From contig VSDK01011212.1 in assembly GCA_009767595.1 (NCBI GenBank), positions 157,583 through 221,582 on the forward strand: a DNA stretch of 64,000 nucleotides. Direction: 5' to 3'. The notes under the pieces are model-generated. The model saw only the letters and a list, made by a program, of their open reading frames with translations. It was not told the origin of the DNA and ran no database searches. The stretch's first letter is position 1. Each line of letters starts with the position of its first letter. A program made the translations under genes and the position numbers. Origin of the DNA: Symbiodinium kawagutii. Taxonomy: Eukaryota; Sar; Dinophyceae; Suessiales; Symbiodiniaceae. Shown here piece after piece: positions 1-10,387 of this stretch.

Positions 1-49
1 ACAGATGCCATGAATCAGTCAGCCTAATTAACCATTCAGAATCAGCTAT

Positions 50-146
50 TCACCAACTTATTAACCACTATTGACCAACTTATTCACCAACTCATCAACC
101 ACTATTCACCGACTTATTGACCACTATTAACCAACTTATTAATCTC
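50..146. repeat. Degenerate short tandem repeat
   Basis: Imperfect repeats of about 12-25 bp built on ACCAACTTATTCACCAAC. The unit drifts quickly, so it is an old minisatellite. No coding signal. Confidence 0.5.
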
Positions 147-149
147 AAT

Positions 150-310
150 GTATATACCACCTGTACCAGCTCGGCAGGTGCACTGGACATCGCCAGCGCA
201 CCCGGAACATTGGATCTCCCGCCTTTGGAGGCGAAGCGGCGCAGATCGCGCGGCGCAGATCTAGCCCGCGCGTGCCGAGCCTCATGGCCGTGGATAACTT
301 GCCACTTAAT
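150..310 (+). other. GC-rich exon-like island
   Basis: A GC-rich stretch in AT-rich surroundings. The plus frame reads through ...GALDIASAPGTLDLPPLEAK... and stops at 320. It could be an exon of a larger gene or a coding relic; no family is recognised and no splice sites are convincing. Confidence 0.2.
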
Positions 311-319
311 GGGTATTTG

Positions 320-600
320 ATCGATACCAAATTTGATAAACCAAATTTGGTACCAGATTGATAATGGTACTTATAGCAGTTTATAGTAATATATATATAT
401 GTATATATATATATATAACTTAGATCAACCAAATTGATATCAACCAAATGGTACCAAATATCAACCAGATGGTACCAGATATCAACTAACTTCTAGATAT
501 CAACCAAATGATAGGGGTACTTACTTGGTACTTGATCAACCAAATGGTACCAGATTGATAGCATTTGTTGTGGTACCCATAGTTATGGTACTTGATCTTG
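320..600. repeat. GATATCAACCAAATGGTACC repeat field
   Basis: Several imperfect copies of a roughly 24-bp unit with GGTACC cores (for example 437-500 and 535-560), interrupted by an (AT)n tract near 390-417. Looks like decayed simple repeat with no gene. Confidence 0.5.
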
Positions 601-611
601 CCAGTTGATGG

Positions 612-716
612 CTGGCTGGTGGTTTGACTGACATGTGTTATTTTCCCAATAGTATTTAACAAATGGTTGGTTGACAAGCATATTTTTCATGACGGGGTGG
701 TTCAACCACCAACCAG
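612..716. mobile_element. Family A inverted-repeat element
   Basis: Starts CTGGCTGGTGGTTTGA and ends TTCAACCACCAACCAG. The interior carries the family core ATGGTTGGTTGACAA...ATTTTTCAT. About 105 bp and non-coding, so non-autonomous. No clean target duplication is visible. Confidence 0.75.
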
Positions 717-747
717 ATAGGTACTTGATCAACCAAGCATTACATCA

Positions 748-850
748 CTGGTGTTTTTAACTTTTGTTACTTGCCCAATTGTATTAACAATTGTTTGGTG
801 GACGAAGGCGCATATTTTTCATGACTGGGTGGTGTCCAACCACCAACCAG
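748..850. mobile_element. Family A inverted-repeat element, left end worn
   Basis: The right end ACCACCAACCAG and the core CATATTTTTCATGACTGGGTGGT are well kept; the left end (CTGGTGTTTTTAAC) has drifted. It lies only 31 bp from the previous copy. Confidence 0.65.
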
Positions 851-863
851 TCAAGCATCATTC

Positions 864-930
864 CCATAGAAAACCCATGGTGTTCATAGAAAAACTCATG
901 ATTTTCCATAGAAAAACTCATGGTTTCCAC
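864..930. repeat. Three-copy 22-bp tandem repeat
   Basis: The phrase CATAGAAAAACTCATGGTTT and close variants occur three times in a row. The same CATAGAAA word recurs near 51536, 63925 and 63977. Confidence 0.6.
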
Positions 931-952
931 GAAGTTAAGCATCATTCATCCC

Positions 953-1106
953 CAGGATTGACCCAGACATCCCAGGCGGTGAGCCTTGTCGCGGCTCCAC
1001 GGTGGAACTGGTCCCCTGTGGCGTTGGGAGTCCCAGCTGGAGCGGGGAGCTGGGCAGGCACGGGCGCCCACGGCATCCCAGGGGAGCAGCCGTTGACCAG
1101 TTTCAG
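953..1106 (+). other. Exon-like island
   Basis: Follows an AG|G acceptor-like site (ATCCCCAG|G). The frame beginning ATT GAC CCA GAC reads IDPDIPGGEPCRGSTVEL and onward to VDQFQ without stop, in GC-rich sequence. A competing frame is also open. Family unknown; possibly an internal exon. Confidence 0.25.
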
Positions 1107-1190
1107 AATGGTGGGTTGGTGATAAAATATGGTAGTTTCATGATTTCATGTAGTTTCTCAAATGGATGGTGACAGGGGACCCAGAACCAA

Positions 1191-1294
1191 CAGTTTCTCC
1201 AAATAGGGGACCCCAAAAAAATGGTTGGTTTATTACTAATGGATGCTTAAATAAAGGATGACTTTGGGGGCTACCCCTACTTTGAGAAACACCC
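1191..1294. mobile_element. Family B inverted-repeat element
   Basis: Left end CAGTTTCTCCAAATAGGGG and right end CTACTTTGAGAAACACCC, with the core ATGGTTGGTTTATTACTAATGG. A broken second left end (TAGTTTCTCAAATGG) lies at 1151, suggesting nested or repeated insertion. Confidence 0.75.
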
Positions 1295-1784
1295 GTATGG
1301 TAAAATACTGGTTGAAATATGCTGAAGTATCATTAATGTTGGTAGAATACTGGTTATTCATGGATGGTTGGCAGATATCAGTGGGGTAATTGGATACCCC
1401 CAAGCCAAATGGTGAATCAATGATTAAATGATATGGATCAGGAGCAGGTACTTGATGTTCCTTGATGGTTCGCGCATAGGTGTAGTTGCGGTGTTTCCAA
1501 CTGAGGTAGATACCATCATTTTGAGTAGGGAAATGGGCTACTTCTTGCGTACCATTTAAATGTGGAACACTCCATGAACGTGGTTGTATGATGATGTCCG
1601 TGATGATCAGCAACTGACAACTCAAACATGTGTCAGCTGCCTTCCTGGAAGTGGCGGCTCTTTTTATTCTGAGATAGCGAGAAATCGTCGGTATCACGCC
1701 GCCATCATCATCATCATCATCATCATCAGCATCATCATCATCAGCATCATCATGTGATCTGTCAATACCACTGACTTGAATCAA
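1236..1784 (-). other. Open frame of 182 codons, doubtful
   Basis: A long minus-strand open frame without an ATG at its start. Its N-terminal Asp run is the (CAT)n tract and its C-terminus lies in the family B element at 1191-1294. The middle (about 1300-1690) is ordinary sequence with no known domain. Probably not a gene as drawn. Confidence 0.15.
1702..1753. repeat. (CAT)n microsatellite
   Basis: An almost uninterrupted CAT run with two CAG variants. Confidence 0.9.
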
Positions 1785-2422
1785 GTTGTTGAACGTTTTT
1801 ATTTTTCAGAGCTGCCAAATTTGGGAAGATGTTGTGAGTACAGCATGTTCCCCGTTCATATACAACCCGTATTGATTCCCTTTTTTGTTCTTGCTATTTA
1901 CACTGATGCTTCCCATCATCAATCAGCAGCATTGTCAGTATACATTCACCACTATGAGCCACTACTGGCTATATGATTTATAATTGCTATTGGCACTTAG
2001 TTTTTCCACTGCCTAAAGCAAGCGCAGTTGTGAATTCTAATCTGTTGGGGCCATTCCAAATCTGCCGTGGTATGATCATTTGACAGCTACACCGGCGGCA
2101 ATTCCAGTAAAAACACATTTATATGGGTAGTACAGTAGTGCCCTACAACCAACCTGTAATGATCATTTTTGAAAAAGAAGCTACTCGTACTCATTTCTTG
2201 GCTGCACCGTTGAAAGACAAAACCACATGACTAAACAACATTCAACCAGTTTGTATCCTTGGATTCGGAGATATCATCAACATAGTTCAGCCCGAGCAAC
2301 CATCTTGATCTTGAATGGTTGGTTCATATTTGATCAAAAATAGCTGCTTTTGACACAAATGGCACCTGGTTAGTTAATCGGACAATCTGCAGGAAACCAA
2401 GTTTTTTAAGCAAAAAATATAA
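1785..2422. other. No gene seen
   Basis: AT-rich unique-looking sequence. I see only short open frames and no element ends. Confidence 0.5.
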
Positions 2423-2529
2423 CTGATTGGTGGTTTCTACTATTTGTTCTTTTCGGTAGTATTACCAAAGGGTTGATTGGTTGGTTGGTTGACTCAGGTT
2501 TTTCACAGGGTGGTTCAACCACCATTCAG
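2423..2529. mobile_element. Family A inverted-repeat element
   Basis: CTGATTGGTGGTTTC at the left and GGTTCAACCACCATTCAG at the right, with TTGGTTGACTCAGGTTTTTCA inside. The right end abuts the exon-like island that follows, as would be expected if the copy now lies in an intron. Confidence 0.7.
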
Positions 2530-2532
2530 AAA

Positions 2533-2693
2533 TGAGGGCTTTCCTGTAAATTTTCTGGGATCCAACCAGCTGCAGGCGAGACAACACGAGTTCTGCCTCA
2601 GCGGTGACGATGCCGTGGATTGCATCTTCGGTGATTGGCGGGAAGCTCGGTCACAGCATGATCAGCTGATCATCAAATGGATGGTGACAGGGG
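2533..2693 (+). other. Exon-like island between A and B elements
   Basis: Open frame NEGFPVNFLGSNQLQARQHE through DDAVDCIFGDWREARSQHDQ and LIIKWM. It begins four bases after an A element and runs into a B element that supplies the stop. Protein-like but unrecognised. Confidence 0.3.
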
Positions 2694-2700
2694 CACCAAC

Positions 2701-2796
2701 ATGGTGGTTTTAGGGGGCCTAAACCATGGTTGGTTTATCACTATAAATGACTATTAATGGATGATTTGGGGGGTCCTCTATTCTTAGAAACCATCA
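2701..2796. mobile_element. Family B inverted-repeat element
   Basis: ATGGTGGTTTTAGGGGGCC at the left and TCTATTCTTAGAAACCATCA at the right, with the core ATGGTTGGTTTATCACTATA. Confidence 0.7.
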
Positions 2797-2924
2797 CACA
2801 TTCATGTTCAATGGGGTTTCCCCGGCGATTTTCCACTCGGAAGCACCGGTATGGCTTAGAATATCTAATGACTCCAGAGTGCCGAGCTTTGAGTTAAGGG
2901 CATACGAGGTTATCCAAGTCTTTC

Positions 2925-3110
2925 GTCAACCCCCATGGCTGGACTGAGCAAGCCTGATACGAATGATTCTGACCCCTCGGCCGTTAATTTGTGAGGAAGG
3001 CGGTGGATTGTTCATCTTGACGCTCCTGAGCGTCATGACCCTGGCAGTGAGTGGTTGTAAGGGTCCATCGCCAGCAACAATCCATATCTGAAGATTTGGA
3101 GGAGTTAGGG
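2925..3110 (+). other. Possible short exon(s), unrecognised
   Basis: CCATGG at 2933-2938 opens MAGLSKPDTNDSDPSAVNL, ending at a GTGAGG donor-like site. An overlapping frame continues through GGGLFILTLLSVMTLAVSGC, a possible membrane segment. Two frames compete; a spliced short gene or a relic is possible. Confidence 0.18.
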
Positions 3111-3395
3111 GGAACTGACCACCTGGAAAGGCTTAGGAAAGCCTGATTTAATGGTCAGCCCGGAGCCAGCGCTACGAGCAGGTGGGCATCCATTTTTTTT
3201 GCCAACCAAGGTCCGTTGGGAGTATGGCATTGGACAATTAGGGCTTGCAGTTGACTTATACATATTTTGTATTTTCTTATATCTCTACCTCGACAGCAAT
3301 TGCCCTACCAACCATAGACTGCATATGGATAGATACGAGTATTCATTTGATATTAATGTGTAGACAAATGAATAGATGCAGTATATAATAAGTAT

Positions 3396-3875
3396 ATGAA
3401 TATTGTAAATAATTTACATATACATACTATAGAAAACATACTATTACATTTCAATCCACATGATGATTTGATGCGTATGAATGAGATCGATACCGCTACG
3501 AGTGTTTTGATTGTAATAGCAGGCATATCAATCTTGCAGATGTCCTCTTTAGCCAACAATGCTCAACTATTCATCCAAATTCGTAGCTCACTGAACTGGC
3601 TGACTGCACATATATGTCCACATAGCTCGCAGCGGCGGGTGAGAACTTGGGGGGGCAAGGGAACTGTAAACATCACTGACAGATACGAAGAACCATCAAC
3701 AAAAAGAAGGCAACTCAGTCGTTTTAGCAAGCATCAAGTATTTGAGTTTATTCGAGTACGCAACATTCAGTTGTTTCAAGTAAACAAAAAAAAGCAAACG
3801 AAACTCAAACCCACAACTCTAGTCCAAAGAATTGAGCACCACCAACCCTTCTCACAGTGGCTCGCCAAGCCCTGA
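3396..3875 (+). CDS. Hypothetical ORF, 159 codons
   Basis: Starts at ATG and is open for 159 codons, long for this AT-rich stretch. It has a moderately hydrophobic patch (SVLIVIAGISILQMS) and a basic, Lys-rich second half with RRQLSRFSKHQVFEFIRVRN. No domain is recognised and there are no repeats. It could be a chance frame or an unspliced exon. Confidence 0.25.
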   Translation: MNIVNNLHIHTIENILLHFNPHDDLMRMNEIDTATSVLIVIAGISILQMSSLANNAQLFIQIRSSLNWLTAHICPHSSQRRVRTWGGKGTVNITDRYEEPSTKRRQLSRFSKHQVFEFIRVRNIQLFQVNKKKQTKLKPTTLVQRIEHHQPFSQWLAKP

Positions 3876-4014
3876 ACGAATGCAACCCGTGCTGGCCTGC
3901 CCCAGGTCGTCTTGGTCGGCCTGCTCCCGTGAGTGTGGCGGGGGGGGGGTCCATGGACCCGCCAACGGGCGTTGTCAGTGCATGGAATCCTGCAAGTTGC
4001 CATGGCAAAGTTGA
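3857..4014 (+). other. GC-rich exon-like island
   Basis: Reads RQALNECNPCWPAPGRLGRP up to a donor-like CCC|GTGAGT at about 3926. Minus-strand frames are also open. Unrecognised. Confidence 0.18.
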
Positions 4015-4278
4015 TGTGTTTACTGCGTGTGTTGATGTACTGCAATTGTGTGAGTCTTAGGAAGTCCAAGAGGATGGTAGATCCATATGAATCAACAAAC
4101 TGAGTAGCTTGTGATTTACCACTATTTAGGTTTCAGAACTTATTTGAGAGTTCCGATTGAACACGCTTGCATGTGATCTTTGCAAGTAGTTGAAGATGGA
4201 GTTTTCAGGAAAAAAAGACAGCTCCTCAACAATGGCAACGCTGCATATCAGATGAGGTTCCAAACCAACAGCCACATG

Positions 4279-4386
4279 GGGGGTTTCTCAAAATAGAAAA
4301 AACAAAAAATGGATGTTCATTACTATAAGTGGTTAGTATGTGTTATTTCTGGATGATTTGGGGGTACCTCTATTTTGAGAAACCAC
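4279..4386. mobile_element. Family B inverted-repeat element
   Basis: Begins GGGGGTTTCTCAAAATAG and ends CTATTTTGAGAAACCAC. Flanked by CACATG (4273-4278) and CATATG (4387-4392), a near-match to the CANNTG duplication of the family. Confidence 0.8.
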
Positions 4387-4406
4387 CATATGACCGCGTC
4401 AATAAA

Positions 4407-4673
4407 ATGGGTTCCCCATGCGACGAGCACCATCATTCATACAAACCAACGGAATGTTCAGTACAGGATGCTGTCCACATTGTGGGAAAGGTGATATCCA
4501 TCCACGCCAACTATGGTTTGTACTCAAATGTAAGAATTTTATGGTTATGTCTACAGAACACTAGTTGGCAGCCCATAAAAGGTGTGTTTTTTGAATGCAG
4601 GATACTAATCTTGGTAGATAAACTCACGAAATTCTCCCCACTCGCAGTTGGGATACCATCCTCCAGCAGATGA
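4407..4673 (+). CDS. Hypothetical ORF, 88 codons
   Basis: The ATG lies 20 bp after a B element. The protein begins MGSPCDEHHHSYKPTECSVQ and continues VHIVGKVISIHANYGLYSNV; the C-terminal part is more hydrophobic. A GGTGAT and a TGTAAG inside could be donors, so the true product may be shorter and spliced. Unrecognised. Confidence 0.28.
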   Translation: MGSPCDEHHHSYKPTECSVQDAVHIVGKVISIHANYGLYSNVRILWLCLQNTSWQPIKGVFFECRILILVDKLTKFSPLAVGIPSSSR

Positions 4674-4679
4674 TCTCAG

Positions 4680-5150
4680 TATCCCGCTTCATTTAGGCCA
4701 AGCCCCAGCTTGCAAGCATGGAAAATGATGCTATGCCACGTGGGTGCAACCCCAGTGGTTACTGACCCATGTTATGGGGGTCATATCCTAACTGATAGGG
4801 TCACTTTCGGTGCTTCTATCGTAGTTGTGACTCCAGCTGCATATCCAAGTAATTTCCCAGCCTTTTTCCGATGTTGAGCTCCAAAAGCTGGCACTTGTCA
4901 CTAGTGACGAGTTTGGCAGATGCCATTTGTCGTCAACTTGTGATTATGCTCTATGTGGGGGATGTCGATCGCCTATTTGAACATACGCGCAAACACGCAC
5001 ACACACACATGTACACACATGGAAGACAAATCAGAGCCATTGAGGGTGTCCAGCGCCAGAAAAACTTGCCTGCAATTCAACTCTGAATAGCCGAATAGCC
5101 TGTAAACTTCAGGACGTGGCCTTTATATGCTATCCTACAATATCCTACAT
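4680..5150. other. No gene seen; short (CA)n
   Basis: Mostly unique sequence with a small CA-rich tract near 4988-5022. Confidence 0.5.
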
Positions 5151-5159
5151 CCTACATGT

Positions 5160-5400
5160 GTTTCAGCCTTAGGATTGCAGCTGAGCCAACCAAGCAACCA
5201 ACCCGCCAACTAACCAGGCAGCCCGATGATTTGCGACCCGGGATCCGGGTCTTCCACAGGTCCTACGCTTCGCACAAGCGGCCGGCAAGCCTTGCATGGG
5301 AGCGCTGCGACGAGTCGAAGTGTGCAGTCAACACTTTTGTCCAGGCTGGGCTCCAGCAAGTCTTGGGATGGAGGTAGCAGCCTGGGAGTCGGAACATGTC
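5160..5400 (+). other. GC-rich exon-like island
   Basis: Three plus frames are partly open. The most protein-like runs RQPDDLRPGIRVFHRSYASH then WERCDESKCAVNTFVQAGLQ to a stop at 5377. No known domain. Confidence 0.25.
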
Positions 5401-5638
5401 GGAACTGGACACGTGTGTGTGTGTGTATTCAATAACTATCTGTCTTATATCAGTTCAGGAATCATTCTATGCATTTTTACATTTGTTTAAGAATTGTTTA
5501 TGCATTGACCAAATCCTTAAGATTATCTTTATTAATGATGATATAAGAATTATTTATGCATTATTTATTTTTTACATTTGTTTAAGGTTCATTTATCACT
5601 GTGAGACTGTGAGCCTTAATCCTTGATGCCTTGATCAT

Positions 5639-5917
5639 TCATCCTTTCTGCAGCGCCTTGGCAATCTTCAGGTGACGAGCCGTTAGACTGCGAACTTGGC
5701 TCCTGGGGTTCGCGATGCCCAGGGACCATTGTGAGGGGGGGCGTTGCCCACAGGTTGCAGGAACCTTAGGCCTACTATTGGCAAGTCTGAAATGCATGGT
5801 GAACCCAAGTGAAAAATGTGAGGAACAATGGCTTGTCTTGATTTCTCTAATCAGTTGCTGTGCTTGTTTTTGTTGATAGCCATGTGTAAACTGTGCAACG
5901 CAGATCACGCAGATCAC
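5639..5917 (-). other. Minus-strand exon-like frame
   Basis: Open for 92 codons, ending NPRSQVRSLTARHLKIAKAL QKG and stop. The C-terminal half is basic and protein-like. The first ATG is at the very start of the frame. Unrecognised; it could be a last exon. Confidence 0.22.
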
Positions 5918-6009
5918 CTGTATGGTCGCCCAAAATGAGCAGATCTACCAAGTGTACGTCCAAGAATGTTGTATTGTCATTAAAACAGGTACCCTCTGGC
6001 ACACTAACA

Positions 6010-6075
6010 TGGCTGGCTGGAAAATCACCATATGTTGCAGGGAAACCCTAGGAAATCACATATAAATGGTAGAAC
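6010..6075. mobile_element. Family E fragment
   Basis: GGAAAATCACCATATG...GGGAAACCCTAGGAAATCAC resembles the sequences at 18594-18645 and 53318-53395, which share GGAAAATC(C)ACCA and AGGAAACCCTGGGAAA. A minor repeat family. Confidence 0.4.
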
Positions 6076-6079
6076 ATTC

Positions 6080-6540
6080 CTATCTAACAACGACAGTGTT
6101 AGTTAGGTCTCCTGTGGTCGCCTCACCTTTTTTTCGCTCAGGTTTCTGGTTGCCCTGTACCAAATCCTGCGGTGGCGGCGAGTCTCAAAGGACCAGGCAA
6201 GCAGTGGAAGCCAAGGTGATGACTCATCGTTCATGGTTAAAGATGTTTCGAAAAATGATGGTTGTGAACCACTTTTGTCACCATTATTGTCAACGAGTGG
6301 CTAATCATAAATGCTGGTTCATGGATGGTTCATGTTAGATTCACATCAATAGTATACACAACATCTTTGGGATCAGCTAGTTGAGGTGAACATGGGGGTG
6401 GTTTATGAATGACAATGGTTAATTTAAGTTAGACTTGTTTGACAGCGATTGTTGAATGATGATGATCAATGCTGGTTGACGTTGGTTCATGATGGTTCAT
6501 GAGGGCTAGTCATGGTTAAAAATGATGATGGCTATCATGG
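6080..6540. other. No gene seen; TGATGG-rich
   Basis: A degenerate field of TGATGGTT, GGTTCATGATGG and related words; no element ends. Confidence 0.45.
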
Positions 6541-6553
6541 TGTATCAAAGTGA

Positions 6554-6853
6554 TTGTTGAGAAGTGATGAACAGCAAAAGGTAGGAAGTCGGCAGCAGGT
6601 CAGTGGCAACCAAAGGAGCAGAATCCATTGTACCGGGACCGAGATGAGCCAAGTTCGAACCATAATTGACTCCCACGTAAGCACACATACATTTTGTTCT
6701 TTGTCTGTAGGCCTGTCTAGCGCCGGGCATGCAAAAAATGCTTGGGTTTTGACACCCAGGGTTTCTCAAAAGACAGCCTGTTCCAACCTCAGCGCGGATG
6801 AAAACTCACTCGACACCCTTATTTTCCCAACCAGCGAACAGCATGGAGTATAG
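6554..6853 (+). other. Open frame of 99 codons, unrecognised
   Basis: No ATG at its start; an internal ATG gives MSQVRTIIDSHVSTHTFCSL. Ser/Thr-rich, no domain. Possibly an exon. Confidence 0.2.
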
Positions 6854-6859
6854 AATAGT

Positions 6860-7500
6860 ATACTGCCACTTCGGGGTTGCCTGACGCTTTCACACAACAA
6901 CCACGGAACAGCAGCACCAATAAGCGACCACCATAACAAGAGATGGGTTTTGCCCAAAACACCTTGCGACAGAACCGCTTAAATGCCACTGGCATCCATA
7001 ACAGCCGTGGTATAACAAAGTAGGCCTATTGTGAATGATTAATTACCATTACTTGGTGGTTATATTTGATCCAGTCGTCTCCATTAGATGCAACTATGGA
7101 TCCAATACCACTACTGACTGCAATTGGACGTGATGAATACTCTTGCTGAGTAGATGAATCGATATTATCATTCATACCGTCTCACAGGCTTATTATATAG
7201 TGATTGTTGATTATGATATCAAAGTACTAGTAGGAGATATATGATATATAGTATAATTAGTCTATACCTACCAAATCCACACAAATGACAGTCACCAGCT
7301 ATTTGCGATTTAGGGATCTATCCAGAGATCGTTGCTGCACAAAGTTCTTCATCCAGCATCCAACTGTTCAGCAAAGCAACAGCAGTGAAGAGTTGGATGC
7401 TACTACATCATCATTAGCAATGATCACTCATTATAAATAGTCTTTCAATGGCAGTGTAGCACAAGCAGTTACCCTAGTGAAATCTAGCGAACCGAAGTTC
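6860..7500. other. No gene seen
   Basis: AT-rich sequence with tandem TATATGATATATAGTATA near 7228-7250. Nothing else recognised. Confidence 0.45.
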
Positions 7501-7506
7501 ACTACC

Positions 7507-7521
7507 TCGGGCCCCACCTTG
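7507..7521. repeat. Family D right-end fragment
   Basis: GGGCCCCACCTTGTAAC matches the D terminus; the rest of the element is missing. Confidence 0.35.
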
Positions 7522-7543
7522 TAACAACTGACCTGACGCAGCC

Positions 7544-7825
7544 ATGCTGCAGCTCCCACTTGGGATGCTGCAGCTGTCCAGGCTGGTTCTTCAAGAGCCG
7601 CGCAATGGGGGAAGGCCCTGCCCAGCAAGCGCCACCAGCCAGGCGCAGGGCTGGGCCCCTAAGGTTACCAGGTGCAAGCCATTGATGCACGTAAAAGATC
7701 TGCTTACATGGCACCTTATTTGTTTGATATTGGTATATTCAGGAGTAAACCAACTACATGTAAACATTTCATATGTACATTTCAACGTGGATATACCAAG
7801 TATATGGATGTTGTGTTGTGTTTGA
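7544..7825 (+). CDS. Hypothetical ORF, 93 codons
   Basis: The ATG (CCATGC) opens MLQLPLGMLQLSRLVLQEPR in GC-rich DNA. After about codon 45 the sequence turns AT-rich and hydrophobic. The GC-rich first half is the likelier true exon. No family recognised. Confidence 0.25.
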   Translation: MLQLPLGMLQLSRLVLQEPRNGGRPCPASATSQAQGWAPKVTRCKPLMHVKDLLTWHLICLILVYSGVNQLHVNISYVHFNVDIPSIWMLCCV

Positions 7826-7898
7826 GGGATGTCCACAGCCATGCTTGGACCTGTTCAACTATGCCAGTTTGAAACACTAATAGCTTGAAGGTACCAGA

Positions 7899-8201
7899 GT
7901 GGACGAGCCAAGAGGAAATCTATGTGGTTTCATTCAGGCAGCTGTGGCTCTACTCAAAGTTCATCCATGGGAGAAATGGCTACTGCATGCGACTGTCATA
8001 CTTGTCTTTTTTACTATATATGAGCTAGCAAGTGCCAGAATCTGTACTTGTGAAGTCTGCCGTGATGAAGAAACATGTTTTGTCCATGGCCGTGGTGTAA
8101 CCAGCAAGTCACTGGTAGTTTGCCCATTGATAGTGGTTCTGAACTTGGATGGTTTAGTAGGTACCACCTTGGTTAATTATGGACACAGCCATATAGTCTA
8201 A
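7899..8201 (+). other. Open frame of 100 codons with one membrane-like segment
   Basis: No ATG start. Contains a hydrophobic stretch (WLLHATVILVFFTIYELASA) followed by a Cys-rich part (ICTCEVCRDEETC). Could be an internal exon. No homologue recognised. Confidence 0.22.
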
Positions 8202-8209
8202 AGAGACCA

Positions 8210-8560
8210 ACCTGCCAGTGATTGCCATAGGGGGTTGTCCATAAATGTTTCCAAAAATTGTCATTTATAATAGGTAAACCACCAATCATAGGGCTTTCCA
8301 GGGGTACATCATGGCCATGAACAAACCCATATCGCTAGGCAGTAGTTCAGACCCATGACAAACAAGTCTCGTTGCAAAGATCGCCAGGTATCAATGATTC
8401 GCTGTGTAGCATACCGCACATGATCTTGGATGATCGTCACAACTGGCGAAAGGTCAGCAAACATGTGTAGTATGCAGCGTGATTGGGGTGTGTTTGGGCT
8501 ATAACATTTACAGTACATTAGGATATACCATTTACAGATACAAACATGTTAGAAGTATGA
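8210..8560. other. No gene seen
   Basis: Unique-looking sequence without element ends. Confidence 0.4.
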
Positions 8561-8565
8561 TTTCC

Positions 8566-8735
8566 AAGTACGTTGCCAGCGGTGGGATCATCCTCGCTCG
8601 GCTGGTGGTGCAGGTGAAGTCTTGTAACACAGGGCCGTGTCCAGAAGAGTCGTCTTCCTGGCTTGTTTGGGGTTGGGCATGGCCCAGCCCAATTCCAACT
8701 CCTCCTCCCGCGTGCGGAGGGCATGGCCATACATG
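8566..8735 (+). other. GC-rich exon-like island
   Basis: Reads SKYVASGGIILARLVVQV up to a CAG|GTGAAG donor-like site near 8612, then a Pro/Trp-rich part. A minus frame is also open. It is flanked on the right by a family A element. Confidence 0.22.
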
Positions 8736-8810
8736 CTGTTGGTGGTTTGATTTTGCATATTTGGGAGATTGACTTGAGCATATTTTTAGAGGGGTTGAAA
8801 CCACCAACCG
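8736..8810. mobile_element. Family A element with target duplication
   Basis: Short (75 bp) copy beginning CTGTTGGTGGTTTGA and ending TTGAAACCACCAACCG. Flanked on both sides by ACATG (8731-8735 and 8811-8815), a clear 5-bp target duplication. Confidence 0.85.
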
Positions 8811-9038
8811 ACATGGAATTTTAATGTTTTCTTTGCAATGTACACACTCTGTACACGCATATAGTTTTTCTTTGGGTAGATGAGTGTAGTGTGCATGCTT
8901 GTGTTGATAGATTCTTCCTATACACTGTTGTACATAAGAGGTACGTAGATACTGTATAATCATGTATATACTATTGTCTTCTTATCTAAAATAGATAAGA
9001 AGATGTAACATGTATGTATACATATAAACATATTATCC
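8811..9038. other. No gene seen
   Basis: AT-rich; contains a hairpin-like TATCTAAAATAGATA near 8984. Confidence 0.45.
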
Positions 9039-9041
9039 AAG

Positions 9042-9254
9042 TTAGCACCGATGGGGCTGGCATGCCCAATGTGGCCACCAAACAACACCCAGGGTGGCTG
9101 GGCGGGCCGAGCCACGGCGGGAACTAACGGACCCCGGCGGCCAGGTTGTGCCGTTGGACTGCGTGGACCGGCTGGAGTAGCTGTTCCGCGGAGTGCGGAC
9201 AGGGGCAGATGAGCAGGAGAGGGCGAGCCCTTGGTCTCGCATGGGGAGCACCAA
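9042..9254 (-). other. GC-rich minus-strand exon-like frame
   Basis: Reads SSAPVRTPRNSYSSRSTQSN then RRGSARPATLGVVWWPHWAC and stop. Ser/Arg-rich, protein-like, no family recognised. Plus frames are shorter. Confidence 0.25.
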
Positions 9255-9261
9255 GTGTTGA

Positions 9262-10170
9262 TGGGTAGTGGTGAAGGGCAGGTCAAGTGATGGTCAAGTG
9301 GTGGTTGACTGGTGCTTGAGGGTTGATGGGGGTTGATGGTGGTTGGAGACTAAGAATGGTTTAGAATGGTTAACAAGCTGCGTTTGATTCCAAATGACTG
9401 TGTAAAGTGGTGAATGGTTCTGTGATGATGGTCGCTGATTGATGATGGTGGTCAATACAGCCTAATGGCTGGATGATGGTTAATTAATTTTGTTTCAGGG
9501 ATGGTTAGCCAATGGTTGTTGGATGTTGCTGGGTAATTGTTTGGTGAATTGATGGTTCAATGGTTCATTGACTAGTTCACTGATGTTTTGTCAATAGTTT
9601 TCCCATTCCAAAAACGAGATTGGTGCATCATTCTGGTAGACAACAAATGATAAGAATAATGGTCGGAAATAATGACAATAGCAACTATCGGATAGTAGAC
9701 ATGTGGATACATTCCGGTACTCATGCATCAACTTAGTTCAAAACCTTCCCCTGTGAGATTCATCGAATTTGTTTGGCCTGTCTTCCCTGGGTGGACTACA
9801 GCTATGAACTTAGCTTTTTAGCTTTTTTGGGATATGATTGGTTTACTATATAGCCACTAAAAGTTAGACTTTCAGCAAGGGATATAACAGCCACCAAGTT
9901 CCTAGTAACTTGCGGACCATGCGAGGAGCAATCTTTCGTTGATCTCACCAGGTTTGTTCGATGTTTTAGTCGCTGTCCTGCTTCGGTGTGCTGGAGGGAT
10001 GCAGGTTGTCTTGATGAAACAGCATCAACCAGTCACAGCTACATCTACCAATGATAACTTGAGGTTTAGTAATCATTATTGATTATAGTAATTAGTAGTT
10101 AGTAATTATTCAATGCCAGCAAATCATTCTTATAGGAATGATTCTTGGTTATTAGTCCTTGTCTATAAGC
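9262..10170. other. No gene seen; TGATGGTT-rich
   Basis: The first 350 bp are degenerate TGATGG/GGTTGATGG repeats; the rest is AT-rich with no structure I can assign. Confidence 0.4.
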
Positions 10171-10177
10171 CAATGAT

Positions 10178-10387
10178 ATGCCTATGCCATTGTTGGCCAT
10201 GATGATCTTGATCTTGAGGGTTTTTGATTTTGCTACCTTTCATGGGCAGGCAAACATGTACGTTGTTGCAGGAACCGTTCCTTGTTCCATCCGGATTTTT
10301 CATCCTTGGAGGCTGGCAGTGGGGCTGGGGAATGATGCAGTGTGCAATGAGTGTTTTTATTTAGATATTATTCTATGCGTATTGTAG
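10178..10387 (+). CDS. Small hypothetical ORF, 69 codons
   Basis: ATG start; MPMPLLAMMILILRVFDFAT forms a hydrophobic N-terminus, followed by a Trp/Cys-containing tail. It could be a signal- or membrane-type peptide or a chance frame. Confidence 0.18.
   Translation: MPMPLLAMMILILRVFDFATFHGQANMYVVAGTVPCSIRIFHPWRLAVGLGNDAVCNECFYLDIILCVL

Noticed and set aside
1236-1784. 182-codon minus ORF as a real gene
   Set aside because: Half of it is microsatellite and a family B element, and it has no ATG start.
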